Assembly (NCBI RefSeq): GCF_000699445.3
Contig: NC_067202.1
Span: forward strand, 16,277,644 to 16,341,643
Length of the DNA: 64,000 bases
From: Schistosoma haematobium
Taxonomy: Eukaryota; Platyhelminthes; Trematoda; Strigeidida; Schistosomatidae
Reading direction: 5' to 3'
Notes under the pieces: model-generated
Databases searched by the model: none
What the model was told of the DNA's origin: nothing
Seen by the model: the letters and a program-made list of their open reading frames with translations, nothing else
In this document: positions 10,281 to 23,700 of the stretch, piece by piece
How the letters are laid out: every line of letters begins with the position of its first letter
Numbering within the stretch: position 1 is the first letter of the stretch
Translations under genes and position numbers: made by a program

Positions 10281-12092
10281 CTATAATTTTGTAATGCTAA
10301 ATGCTTTAAAGGTGGTAAAATTGAGCACATAAACAGTTTTTAATACTACCATTCAGTTCTCTTCAAGTAATGTTAAACTTTGTAATTTCGATCCTATTAA
10401 GTGTTGCGACCGAATAACCAATAGTCGATTGGAACAACGGACTGACGAACCCAAAATTTATTCGATTAGACCAGACCACGTTCCTCTGTATAGCTCACAA
10501 CGCGTTTTTGAAATACTCGTATTATATTATATTAAAACACAAACTCTGTGCTCAATGTAACAGTTAATGCCAAAGGGTTCGATGCCTGAGAATCAGTACA
10601 AATATTCCCAACAAGATGGGATCAAATACCTATCTGCAGGGATTCCAGCAATCCTCCCAAGCAGACGGTCAGAAGGTTAACAGTCATACACTGAGCCACG
10701 CTGTGACCTTGTGCTTAGTCAAACACGACCTTACTGTCAATGGTCCGGCAACATGTAATAGAAAATTAGGTAACAAAAGATAAGTCTTTAATCAAAATCA
10801 CATAATAAAGGCTCAAACGAGGAAGACTGAAGAACAAAAAATGTGGTTAAACGAGATCTGAACAAAGGTTAAAATACACAACAGGGAAAAGGAACAAATA
10901 AAAGACAATACTGTTCAACAAAGAAGCTGCATAGGGATTTTCATCGTTCTTTTTCCGTTACATTAAGTTGAATGTTACGAGTGAATAACACTGTTCGGGT
11001 TTATGATATTATTTTACTAAATATGCGTTGTCTTAATGACTCATGTATTTCTAATAAAATCATTCACAAATATGTGAAGGATGTTTAGAGTTCACCATAT
11101 CCTGATCAGAACTCTGATATTCTTCTATTGGGTGTGGTTTGCCTTACTGATTAATTTATTTCTAGTGAAATCGTGTCTCAGTGTGAGGAACAAGCTCTAA
11201 ATTAGCTAAACTCGTATCACAGTCCTTATGGTGTCTCATCAGGTGTTATTTGTCCCCACAATAGTTTTGTCTCTAATGATATCAACAGTGAATGTGACAG
11301 ATATGTTTCGAATGAGCCGAGTACTAGTTACCTTTCCGATATTGTATCGGATGTTGGATACTCGCACAAATAGTGTATGTCGAGTAGATTTCCTAGTCAC
11401 TGTTATGATGAATTAGAGGGAGTAGCAAGTTTTCTCGAAGCAATCGGAGAACCGGTTTGCCCAGATATGAAGTTTCCACAGATAGGAAATTCAAACCGAG
11501 TCCAAGTTTATTCTAATGAGTATGAGGCAGACGCATAACTTCCATTTGATTGTTTTGCAGGTGAATCAAGCCAGATGAATCACATGTGTTAATTTTACAT
11601 ATCTACCAATATTTATCTGATAACTGGAACAATGGTCTTATGTATTCTAACGTGAGAAGCAAAAGGAATATGTACCATATTTTATGTGCAAGTCAAATTC
11701 ACATGAAGGAATGCCTCAAATGGTATGTAAGTGTGCGTTCCCAAATACTCACGTATGATACTCAAAGCGTGAGATGTGGGGAGATAATGAAAACTGGGAC
11801 ACAAAGATTCAACATTATTTCATGGAGGGAGGATATTGACGTAAAATCTAAGGTTAAAATTATAGATATCAATAATTTTAGTACACAGCCGACATGTTGA
11901 TCACATTTAGTTCCAGAACCCAGGTGACTTCATTCCAATTTCAGTTGTTAAATCTAATACTACTGAGTATATTCTACGTCATACAGAGTCTACATTCAAT
12001 ACACAGTCGGACAGACACATGATGAACCTAAGCAGAAGAGGTATAATCGACTTCCGAAATTTGAATTCTCATTTGAGCTGTGACGATTGTGA
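10281..12092 (+). pseudogene. Decayed second gypsy body
   Basis: 10290-10345 matches the zinc-knuckle region of the first element (7049-7100). 11860-12092 matches its last 230 bp (IIDINNFSTQPTC versus ILDINDLSTHSRH). RT, RNase H and integrase are deleted. Between these, 10400-11560 does not match the first element; part of it (about 10980-11580) reads as a broken but protein-like frame of unknown family. Confidence 0.65.
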
Positions 12093-12249
12093 TGTTTTTA
12101 TGAACTAATGATTCCTTTGTACTTGATGGCTGTCTGGTTTCGAAGTCCAAGTACAATACGTTCATTTGTGCTCATCTAGTCCTATTCGGACTTAACTGCG
12201 TTATTTCTGGGATTCGTAGTTCGTACAATAATTCAAATACTTTTGATCA
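12093..12249 (+). repeat. Third gypsy LTR
   Basis: About 157 bp similar to the two other LTRs but more diverged (start TGTTTTTATGAACTAATG, end TTTTGATCA). It closes the second, decayed element. Confidence 0.7.
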
Positions 12250-13649
12250 TCACAATAAGTTACATAACAATATAACAGTTTCGGATGAAATGATGATAGT
12301 TTTAATAATCAGAATTGTTTATGTTTGTATATTAGAGACTTGTATAATGTTAAAAAATAATTCTACGCAAACTTGCTTCAACGTGCATCTACCAAACAAC
12401 TAACAGGCATCCTTGTTTATTAGCATCATTTAGGGTTATATACTACATGTTAAGGATATTTAGAGCTCACTTTTGTACAAAAGTTTGTTTATAGTCTATC
12501 TATGACTTGGTAAATAACGCATTTCACTTGCCTGAGTTCAGATTGATACAAATAACTACATTTAACTTAACATTCTCTCAGGTAGTGAATCACAACTACG
12601 CGAAACTACTAATAAACTGGGCTAAGGCTATATAACAAGCAAAAAAATTGCGGAAGTTGAAGTGCCTGTAAAAAAAACTCGTTCATATAAAACTTGTGGG
12701 TAAGAACCTATAGCTTGACTTATTCTTCATGCCTTTTGGCTTAAGCCCAAAACTTTAACCCCATCGGTGTCCTCAATTTCGTGCCGGTGAGTCCCCATCG
12801 TCCTGTCAGTGGAATAAACCGAACCAGTGGTGAATAGGTTTTTATTTTGATCATAGAACAGTACTAATGGAGCACGGAGCTATCTGTCTCAAACTCATTA
12901 GGTTTTTCGACATTGGATATAATGGCAAATACAATACCTATACAATATAAGGAGGCGAACGAATATTTGAGCCATAATGCACATTACTAAGATGTTTACG
13001 GCCAACTATTAGTCCGTTAACCACAGTTATTACAGACTTTAAGTATAACAAACGCAAAAGTAGGCTCAGAAAACTGGTGTAGTTGGTTGTACACTTCTAG
13101 TAAATGAGTTTGGTTTCAGAAAGTCGCGAAACTGAATACGTAGCACTGCTTGACAAAATATTTAGATAAGACAAATTTAAAAGCCGATCCAATCGTCCCA
13201 TTAAACTCATTCCCTATACCAAATGGACTAGTAAAAAAACGTGTGACACTCAAACCCGACAATACGTATTTAAAATTACTGACTAGTACGAATCCAGATA
13301 TATGTTGCGACCACTGAAAGATATATGCATCTTCGATTCATCAGGAAGAATAAAATTTTAATCGATTACTAACAATAATGAAAGGGAGACGACTTAATTT
13401 TAGGGTATTACAAAATGGTTGAACATTTGTAGTTGTGGGTAATGATGTGGCAAATAAACCCCCACGAAAGGTTCGAAATGAACCACGTGTTGTTAACTAA
13501 CCACAGTGTTGTCTGGATTTGTCCTTCAAAGCAAGACCGTGACACTTAAGTTAATTTTAATAACCAAAAAGCTGAATCATATTAGATCGTATGAATGGTC
13601 GTTGCTAAAATATGCATCCTGAATATCCTCGTATATATCATCGACTAAA
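12250..13649. other. Non-coding upstream of basigin-like gene
   Basis: AT-rich with short chance ORFs only. No conserved protein, RNA gene or clear repeat recognised. Confidence 0.45.
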
Positions 13650-14280
13650 ATTGCGTTAGTGAATAACGGAATCAAATAATTCAAATGCGAGAATGAAGTT
13701 TGAATTTGTATATTTGTAGCGTGGTGTCAAGTCCCAATTGACTATGAACACCACTACCAAGAAACACGTGCCAAAGAAATCAGAAGGCGAAGGTTGGCGA
13801 TCCCGTGGTGTCGAACGAATACCAAGATCGTGCCAAGAAATGGTACAAGCGAAAACAGGAAAGTGGAGTACGTGCGAACGAAGCTAAAAACCGCGGAACA
13901 ATGATGGAAGTTAATGGAAGCACAAAATGGCCGTAATTGGCACAGTTAAACAAAATCACGTTAAAACAAGCACTGGTACAGTTGGTTAAAATAATGATTG
14001 TTTTCATTAAACCAGTCGTGTTCTCGTGATCAAAGTGAGTCAGTACATATTTCGTACAATCGTTGATCAGAACAGACAATGGGAGACGAAGCGAAGAAAG
14101 CGAAGAGAAGAGGACAAAACATTACGACACAGAGTCGAGAAGGTGAATGATCCGGCTCGATTTAACCAAGCGTGAATCGATATTCATGGTCCAGCAAAAA
14201 TAAGTCAGAGACATGTGATGAATAGGATAAGAAGTGCACACATACACTTACGTAAGGACAGTCATGGTTGATAAGAAAAT
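13650..14280 (+). repeat. Dispersed repeat E, longest copy
   Basis: 13715-14050 is the reverse complement of 54120-54480 (shared blocks around GTGGTGTCAAGTC and CACTGGTACAGTTGG). 14070-14260 matches 63834-64000. A 99-codon minus-strand ORF inside it is not conserved in the other copy as a protein, so I treat it as repeat sequence. Class unknown. Confidence 0.6.
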
Positions 14281-14672
14281 AATCACCAAAACCAATATTT
14301 GACTCAAGATCAATGAAATGATTAGCCTATTCTGAATCTAGAATAAGTTACGTGGGCTTAACATAGTAACCGACACTGCATAATTTCCAGATATTTGGGA
14401 CAAAATATTCAGACATTTCTTGGCTTACTAATGGATTTAGCGTTGCTACAATAAGACTATTTCAGGTTCTACATAGAAAATATCACAGCTAATGGAAAAG
14501 AACTCCAATAATAAATATTGGTATTAATTATTGTATAAATTCACTATATACCTTCCCTATGGTTTCATAAAAAATTGAAAATATCTTTAATAGTTGAGTG
14601 TCATAAACCTTTATAACTATTATAGGACTTCATCTTTTCAACTATATTGTCAAAGTGAAACGGAACGTCTTG

Positions 14673-14682
14673 TATCTTTAGA
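14673..14682 (+). promoter_or_regulatory. Possible splice acceptor in basigin 5' leader
   Basis: GTATCTTTAG lies 61 bases before the basigin start codon. It could be a cis or spliced-leader trans acceptor. This rests on the motif alone. Confidence 0.2.
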
Positions 14683-14742
14683 TCCTTCATTTCAATCATT
14701 GGACATTGCCTCATCAGTGCGCGTAGTCTAAGTATTGGCAAA

Positions 14743-14797
14743 ATGAGAGTTGGCGTTTGTTTGGTGACATTATTTCTTGCTGTAGTGAATGCTAGAA
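14743..14797 (+). CDS. BSG: Basigin-like exon 1: signal peptide
   Basis: MRVGVCLVTLFLAVVNAR plus one base, then donor GTAAGT at 14798. It shows a short hydrophobic core ending in a VVNA-type cleavage site. An ORF on the opposite strand (14601-14819) is a shadow. Confidence 0.85.
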
Positions 14798-17700
14798 GTA
14801 AGTTTTTGATTTTTTGCATTAAAATATAGCCTAAATGAGTTGGTTTAGCATTTTATGAGTATTTGCTTGATGAAATGCAGTGAGGAAGGCAAAATAGTTA
14901 TCAAACTTCAAATCGTCGTGATTGTTCTCGTCATTGGTTGTTGATTCGTCCTATGAAATATCGGTGTCACTTCCATAAAAGTTTTATGTGCACCATTTCT
15001 CTAGCGAGTGAAATTGCAAGAAGAGCTTTTGTTTAAGATTAATAGATAAAATTATATCGATAAATATATGAAACATTGTTTTTCGTTTCTGGTGATTCAG
15101 AGTACGCTGTGATAGATTGGAACATGAATAAAGTAGTTACTTCCCTAAACAGATACGCATTTGTAACTCACGATGTGCCATTTTTAATCAAGAGCCAATG
15201 CATTTGTTTATGGGTGATATTTCTAGTCAAAGATCAATCCAGCTCCTTACCTGATGATTATTTTCAAAGTTCACTACTCAGTGCTGATATTTCATGTGTC
15301 TGTCCTGGTCGCTGATCCCCATTATGTATTAGGTACTGCTGAAATAAAGGACACCTGTAGTGCAAACAGTTTCGATAGTTTATTGTCATAAAATGAACAC
15401 AGAGTCAACCCATAACCATGTCTTAGGAGGCATTATTCCCTTGGTATCCTCATTTCCTACTCATCTCTTACTCTGTATGGGGGACTTTGCCTTAACGTTT
15501 CATTGTATGTTATTAGGAAATGATTGAACTTCAGCAAAATTCATGGACGATGATCAGTTAATTGATCAACCGTCTGTTTGTAATGTTAACTAAGTATAAC
15601 CGGTATAAACGCCACATTCAAATAGTTATAAGTCGTTTGGCTCTATCTTAGTTTTCGTCAATAGCCTTTTTCCAAAACCCTGACATTTCTAGGAAGTTAA
15701 CGGAATGGTAATTAGCTGAAAGTCATAGTGTGGTGACGCAGATACATTTATCAAATTCTGGGTCGTTCATAACTGACTTATCGATGTACAAGTTATCAGT
15801 TTCCCACCTTTAAAGTAAGACTAACCACAGTATTTCCGTTTCCTCAGAGTTGAGCCGGATACGGACATCGAATGGCTCTCCAAGTAGTCTGTTAATATTA
15901 ACTACATATCACTTATCAAAACTATTCGCTATGCTATACACCTACACCATTCATTAACTGTCCGCTTTCAACAGTCTTTGATGCCAATAAACGATGGTCC
16001 ATCAAAATAATGCTACTGAAATGTAAATTCGAGTGCCTTCAACTATCTTCTAACTGCTGTTTTATATGACCAGTCTCCTGTTCCTGTTTATTCACCACGA
16101 TCTGGTATGTTGTTCTACTAACCCCCATCTACACTGCGTAAAGGTGTTAGTGTTTTTGTCCATTTATCCTAACCTTAGTAAGTGAATGGGGGTGTTCAGG
16201 TTTGCAGTTCTATATTTGAGAGTTCAAGTGTTTTAGTCTGTCTGCTCCAAACATATACATCATACTTAATACTATTTTAATTTGCATGTATACCATCTTG
16301 GGTTCTTTGTCGATTTGATTTCCATATATCTACCTAGTTTAGGCCACAGATAATCGTCAAAATTCATGATTGTTCTACTACACAAAGCTGAGAGACGTCC
16401 GAATGGCGTACGGCTTTTAAGCTTATGAAATCACTTAGAAACACATGAATCAGTTACACAGTACCTACTTATCAATTATTTTTGTTTTTTAATCCAGTGA
16501 AATGAAATAGGTCTCACATAGATATCTGCCTCCTTTACTAATTCTTCTTCAGAAGCAGTTAAGAATATCTAGATATGGTGTTGCAAATACATCAGAACAA
16601 TGGGCAGTTATGCACTAGTGTTGCATCATCATTTAAACATTTTTCAGATGTCTAATGTAAACAACATTTTAGTCTATAATATACTTTATTGTTCTTCATT
16701 TGTTCATTCTCCTTAAACTACTTTCAGCTGTTTGTATATTTCCAACAATTTCATTTTTCTTTTGCAAAATCTTGCTTCAGTTGATTGTGGAAGCCGTGTG
16801 AAACTTGAAGTTGACTTTGAGAACATCCAGTCGCATGGAATATCTTATAAGAAAGCAACCGTCAGGAAAACCACCCCAGTAAATTTAGTTTTTAATGTGA
16901 TTGCTGAGCGAAAGCCGATAGAAGTTTGAAATCTGAATATATGTATAACTTAGTATTGATAATGTAGATCGAATCAATTGATTGGACGTACAATAATGTG
17001 TCAATCAATATTGGTGACAATGATAATCAAGATATATATTATTCAACTGAGAAAGTTAGCTCAGGTTTTACTATTACATTACATATGAAAGCGCCAAGTA
17101 ATCATTTAAGACGACAAGTACTTATAATCTTTAATACATATAGCCTCCCGTGTTGCTGGGACCTGGATTCTTACAGTAAATGCAAAGGATAATTCTAAAC
17201 ATGTTGGATTTTGTTATATTTCGTGTAAGTTTTACGTTTTAGCTTTTATATTTCGTATTACTTCTGATAACTCATCTTAATCGTTTAGATGTTTTCCACA
17301 GCCAAGTTAATAGACTTGCTTGGTTGGAAACGTTGGATAATACGACCGATAATTAGTTAGTGTGGCGCAGGTGCATTCAATCTTCGTCTTCCCTTAGATC
17401 TTGAGTTTCAAAATTGTTTTATACCTTTTATTCCGCTGATTCATTTTTTTCACCATCATTGGTACTTCTGCTACCGTTCATCTTGATAATTTCATCCCAC
17501 TCTCCTGATGTCGTATATAAACCTTGACCGATGCGCATGTATACCAGCTTCTATATTGTTTATAACTGACTAATAAATCATTAGACGATTTTCTGGTTAT
17601 TGTTGGAATAAATTAGAGCATAATAGGCGTAGAACTCACTAGTTTATCACTAGTTTGTTAAGTGTTGACAAATCGAATCTAAAAAGCTTTCCTGACTTTA

Positions 17701-20700
17701 TTTCGTTTTTCGTGAGGTTTTTGGAATCGTTTTCTGACAGTATCTGAATATTTAATGGGCTTAACCATATCATTCGGTCACATGTATACAAGACGTAGGA
17801 TTTCAGTTGGTCATGATCAACATAGGGCCAAATATAAATATGTTTCAACTCAAGCTGCTGTACGACGTTAACGCATCAAAATCAAATTTGTCAATAAGCT
17901 TGGTCTTTACATATCTTCAATCAAATTAACATAAAAGTTTCTCATGTACTAAGCTCTCAAAACTGGTTATGGTAATACATATACACATAAACCAAATTTT
18001 GCATTGATGGCAATATACATAAAAGATCTCTGGTATTAATTTTATGAATTTCCAACTTTTCAAGTAGTTTTTTGCTGGATTAAATTCTCTATTTTTGAGT
18101 AAAATCCACTCCTGGTATATCCTGTATAGCTAACTATATTGTAGAGTAAAGGTTTATGATCTAATTTTCTTTTCAAGGACCTCCAGGAGAACCCTTCCAC
18201 GGTGTGTGCAACTTGAAAGTAATAACCACCTTTATACCTCTAACAACACTCAAGACTGCGTGATTATTGCCAGCCCCCAAAAGTTTTACTAGAGATTCTG
18301 CACTTTATCGATGTGTCTGATGACACCAAACTCCATTTCCTATTCGTTTACTCATGCATATATTTCATAGTATCTTAAATTCAACAAACATTTTAAACCT
18401 TTAAATCTCATTAATCCACTTTTCAAAACTGAATTGACCAGCATAGTCTAACCGCTTCACTTTTGAATATTAACGGCGGAAAGAAAGCAAGCTTTTGTAA
18501 TGCATAATTCCACTTAGATTGCTATAATAATATTCCTTTTCACACTAGATATTTTCTCACTTTGATCACTCTTTAGCTCAACCTGTAATTCGCTCGAGAT
18601 TTGGGGCTGTTCGTGGTCACGAAGGCAATCCATTATCTGTTCTCTGTGAAGTTGATGGCTTCCCAGAACCAAATCAAGTTGTTTGGAGACGTGTAATTGA
18701 AAATGAAGATGATTCGACTAAGAATAGGCTAGTTTCTGTTAGCAATGTGAGTTTTATTTATAAAGAGGAGATAGAAACTATTCTTATCACTTTCCAATAC
18801 TTAGATTTTACTGAGGTAAAAAGTAAGTTAGATTATACTCTTTTATCTTCAATTCTCTAAATTTGGCTTGATGATGTTAATCATTAACACATTTGTGTTT
18901 AGTTGTGGAGTTACGAGGAGTTAATTTAAAAGTGCTATGACTTCATACCACCAGAAACACAATTTTATTCTACTTTTACTGACTCACTGAGTTACTTTTT
19001 AATTCATTCATGTAGACATTACTATAATATTCAGAAAATGAACCTTCTCTTACTTTGTAATTGTGTACTCTTTTTGAAGAATGAATTTTCTCCATGAACG
19101 AGATAGTTTCAGTTTATGTTAGTGGTAGTGTAGTGAAGAAATAGTCAGGTTGGGAAGACCAGTTTATTGTTTAACACAAAATTACGGAATGTCTTCGTAA
19201 AACATGAAAACTATACATTAAGAACTTCGTTTGCACATCTATCATTAGTTGTCTCTTACAAACCTTATGGCTCCTCCATTCCTATTGCTATTACAATTAC
19301 TCTCTGTTTACATTCCTGTTCTCTTCAATTCGATCTTCTCAACCTTCTGCTGCCAGGCGTTCCACTTCTAATTGGTGTTACATACTACTTATGTCGACAG
19401 ATAAGTAGCATACACCTCATTAATAATGTCTGTGACTCACTTGTTTCACGTAATTAAGTATCAATCGTTTAGTCATACAGAATCGAATTCCACACATTTA
19501 GCAAAATATTTCTAGGTATTAATGGCTTTCACGAGTGATTGACAAAGTGTTCAGGGAGTGCACAAACCTCTGGGTACTTACTAAACTACATGATAAAATT
19601 CATCGATAAATTTGATGAAGTGACAAAATATGCTTAATAATAGAATATAATAAACATCCAAATCTTGTATTTCAATATTCAGTCATTTATTTCACCGCTT
19701 TATTGTATTCCTCCTTTTTGAACTATATCCTGTATTCATTTATATTGGTTGTTCGAATCTTCCCATTAATGTTTAAGACTGCTAATAATCAGTCTCTTTC
19801 GGCGTATGTGCATCCTGTGCTGTTTGCTTCGATATTCTTTTAAGTCACAAGCATTATAAGCAGATATGGATAGTGGCTTAGAAGGGGGGAATACAAGAGG
19901 GGCGTTTCGTCCTATTTGGGACTCGTCAACAATTCTGAACATCTATATCTTGAAACTCCATACCATTATTAGCAATCAACTAATATTTACAATCAGCGTA
20001 GTGTTGCAGAGATTTTTGAGTTATTATTGAAGTCATGAACCGATCGATGTTAGATCACCATCGAAAATATGGAAGCATTGGATAGCCGTTAAAAATATAT
20101 GTATATTTGTCCTCAGTTTCTCATTTTATTATTTTTATACTTTTGTTAATTTAAAGAAAAGTTTTTCCATTTGGTGAAGAAGTGAAATGAGAATCATAAT
20201 GAATAAAGATTTGTAGAATAGTTAGAATTTTGTTGTCGTTCAATGCAAACTATCTTTGTTGTTATCATTGTGGTTTGTAAAGTTTAGTAATTTTTATACT
20301 TCGTTGGAATGTTATTTTATTCTTCAGGCTATGTTCAAACCGCATGAGAGCACTAAAGATGCTATTATGGAATGGACTGATGCTTCAGATGCTACTGGAT
20401 TTTATATGTGCACAGCAACATCAACATTAGGATCAGACAGTTTATTGTTGGAAGTTCGTATCAAAAGTAAGGATTGAATGATTTATATATTTTCAATATA
20501 CAAATATTTAGGTGTTTATCATCATACCATTATTTTCACCATTATCAGTACGCTCAGTCAGTCAGTCAGTCAGCTACAACGTGAGACCAGGCACATATGT
20601 GCATCGGCTCAAGTTTCCATACCTCTTTAGCACAGCAAGATGAACACCGAACTCATAGAAGTGGTTAATTCAGTGGTGGTAATATATAAAAGAAAGATTG

Positions 20701-23700
20701 CATATAACGATATAGTACAAGAAGAAAAAATTGGTTCGTAGAAAGAAAGATATGAAGCGATTTTAATCTCATCGTTTAAGGGAAGACAGGGATTGTATAC
20801 ACCGACGCCATTGTGATCGATTCTGAGCCATGTCACCAAGAGTCTCCAACCATTGGTTACGATAGTCACGCGGACCCCAACCAAGTAATCTGCATCTCCC
20901 AACATGGCTCAGACTAGAAGTTAGTGACTTCAAGCACTGATGCCACGTTTTGGTTTGGCCACCCCTAACTACCAACCATTCCCAACACTAGCCAGCATTG
21001 CATTCGTGGTAATCGGTATTCAGGCATACGCAACACGGGTAAGCATTTACTGCACGGCCATTTTTGTATTTTTTTTTTGAGTGAAATTTTTTCATCTCTT
21101 TTGAAAAAATTTTTCATCCCCATCTTCCAATAATTTTCATTCTGTTTCGTCCAATCAAATAACTAGTTTTAAGTTCGTTATAAGTGGTCGTTTATTTCTT
21201 AAAATCGATATAAAATATGAGGATTTGACGACAAAGCACATTTTCTTACAATTATGGACGGTAATAACATGCAAAGTACGAGCTCCGTCGTTCCTCACGT
21301 TGTCACAGAAACCGATAACCTATTCTTGAGCACATTGTATCTCGTAGCGTTCCAATCTCTTGAAGAGTTGAATAGCGCCATTAGAACGTATGAAAGAGCC
21401 ACGTACAGCCATTATGTGGTGAGAGATTCTCATTTACATAGAGATCGGAAGTCGTATATTAAATTCGTATGTTGGAGAAATGGCCGTAGAACATCTAGCG
21501 GTTCCTCACAACCGAGTAGACGAACGAGGTAATTTGATCAGTGTTATTATAATTTTTCATAAAGGACTTTCGTAAACACTCAATGTCCTTCCTTCATCTT
21601 TTGTAAGTTCATTGAAGGTTACTGGACTGTTGTTCGTGGGAATGTGCATCACAATCACGAGTGCAATTCCCTAAGGTACCAAAGTAATTATTGGATGCGC
21701 AGGTTAACGGTGGTGGAATTCGAAACAGTGAGACCACTTTTGATATCTGGGACAGCAGCATTCAATATTATACACTTTGTTTACCAACCTTATAGAAAGT
21801 GTATAGATCCTCAAGATGTTTTTAATATGCGCCACAAAGTGTTCTCACAAGCCAACCTTCCTGGTAAGCAATGTGCTTATCTAAATTGTCAACGTTAGGT
21901 GATTACTCCCAATTGAAAGATCACATCATGTCGCTTGGTGGCCTCTGTGAATACCACTTAGATGGAGATAACTGTCTGTTGTATTTCTTCTTCACAACAG
22001 CAGATCAAATGAGTTTATCAAGTCGATTTTTTGATGTTGTTGGTTTTGATGGGATCTACAAAACCAATAAGCAAAATTTATATTTGTATCAGGTTGTAGC
22101 ACTTGATATGAATTTCATGGCAATACCTGTTTGTATTGCATTCATTAGTTCCGAAACATCTAGTTTAATTGCTCATTTCCTGTCGTTCTTCCGCCGATCA
22201 ACTAGCAACCGAGAGGTGGTAGGCATTGTAACAGATGATTCACCTGCAATAGCTGCTGCCATTATGCAGGTGTATCCCGATTCCCACCACATTTTGTGTC
22301 ACGTACACATAATTCGTAATGTGTTAGGGAGGGTAAGTTTTTCGTTGCTTAACATGAAGCCATTAATCGTCATTGTAGAGGCTACGAGCAGAAACTGTAC
22401 AACTTTTCTTCCGTCTGATGTTCACTAGAAATGTCGAAAGGTAAATTAAAATATGCATTACAGTCTTTTGTAGTTTCCATAGTTATCTTCCATTAATTGA
22501 AGCATCAGACGGAAATTTTTACCGATATGTGAGAGATCACTTGTTGCCTAAAAGCACAAGTGGTCAAATGCTTTTCGACCCGCAGCGATGCTCTTGGGAC
22601 AAAGTAATACGAATTTCGTTGAGATAACTCATCGGATTCTTAAATTACATAAGCTGAACAGAAGAATACCCGTGTTGAGATCAATATTCAGTGTGCTTCT
22701 TCGCACTGGATATTGGATCGATGCGCGAATGCAGAAGTATTATTGTGATTGTCGTAATAAAACAATAATCGGTCGGCAGCCAGTAATATGTCGTCTTCGG
22801 GAAAGACTTACACCAGCTGCATGTCAATTACTGAAGCGGCATTTGCGCACTCCTATCACTGAGGTTGTAATGTCCGTGGACTTGTCAACGGCTGTTGATG
22901 GTACAGGCACTTATACAGTCTGCAGTAATCCACTCAATTGTTCATGTGCTTTTTACATTGAAAACCGAATACCTTGTCGTCATATTTTAGCCTACTGCAT
23001 ACGCAGTAATAATGAAGTGAATACTCAGATAATTAGTGATAGATGGTTGCAATCGGACAGGTACATTACCAGTGTTGCGATTGACAATACCTCCCAGTTC
23101 AAATAAGACAGACAAGTGTAAGAAGATCGCTGTATGCCTTACTTAGGCGTATGTTCGAAGAGCAATGTACAATGGTGTATAATAATGCATATCAACTTGT
23201 TTACGGTAGGATACCTCCAGCACCGTCCACCTTACCTGCTGTTACAGAGTCTCAGATAGAAACCTCTACTTCCACTAATGTTACAATGCCGTCGATCCAT
23301 CAGACAGCAGTTACCAGCTATCAACATAACGTTGATATGGATGAAACGTTAAGTAATGACGAGGAAGAAATTGTTTCGATGAATTCAGAGGAGTTTGCTG
23401 AACTAGATGACGACAATGACGAAAACGCGCATGACAACAGACTTTGTGATATTTGCAATCTTGCGCAACCGCCACATGAAACGTTTCATCCATATCAACG
23501 TTATGTTGATAGCTGGTAACTGCTGTCTGATGGATCGACGGCATTGTAACATTAGTGGAAGTAGAGGTTTCTATCTGAGACTCTGTAACAGCAGGTAAGG
23601 TGGACGGTGCTGGAGGTATCCTACCGTAAACAAGTTGATATGCATTATTATACACCATTGTACATTGCTCTTCGAACATACGCCTAAGTAAGGCATACAG

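Larger units (their letters stand above)
18747..20327 (+). other. Basigin-like intron 5
   Basis: GTGAGT to TTCTTCAG. Holds a copy of repeat G (about 19130-19440) and a SINE 3' fragment (20028-20090). Confidence 0.7.

Noticed and set aside
10410..10460. Hammerhead-like CTGACGA at 10419
   Set aside because: No stem II pairing and no GAAA at the right distance.
19167..19457. 96-codon ORF in basigin intron 5
   Set aside because: Its similarity to ORFs at 60032, 60357 and 61478 reflects repeat G; start and stop positions are not conserved.
23311..23679. 122-codon ORF crossing the MULE junction as a novel gene
   Set aside because: It is the transposase C-terminus running through the loop into antisense sequence; an accident of the palindrome.
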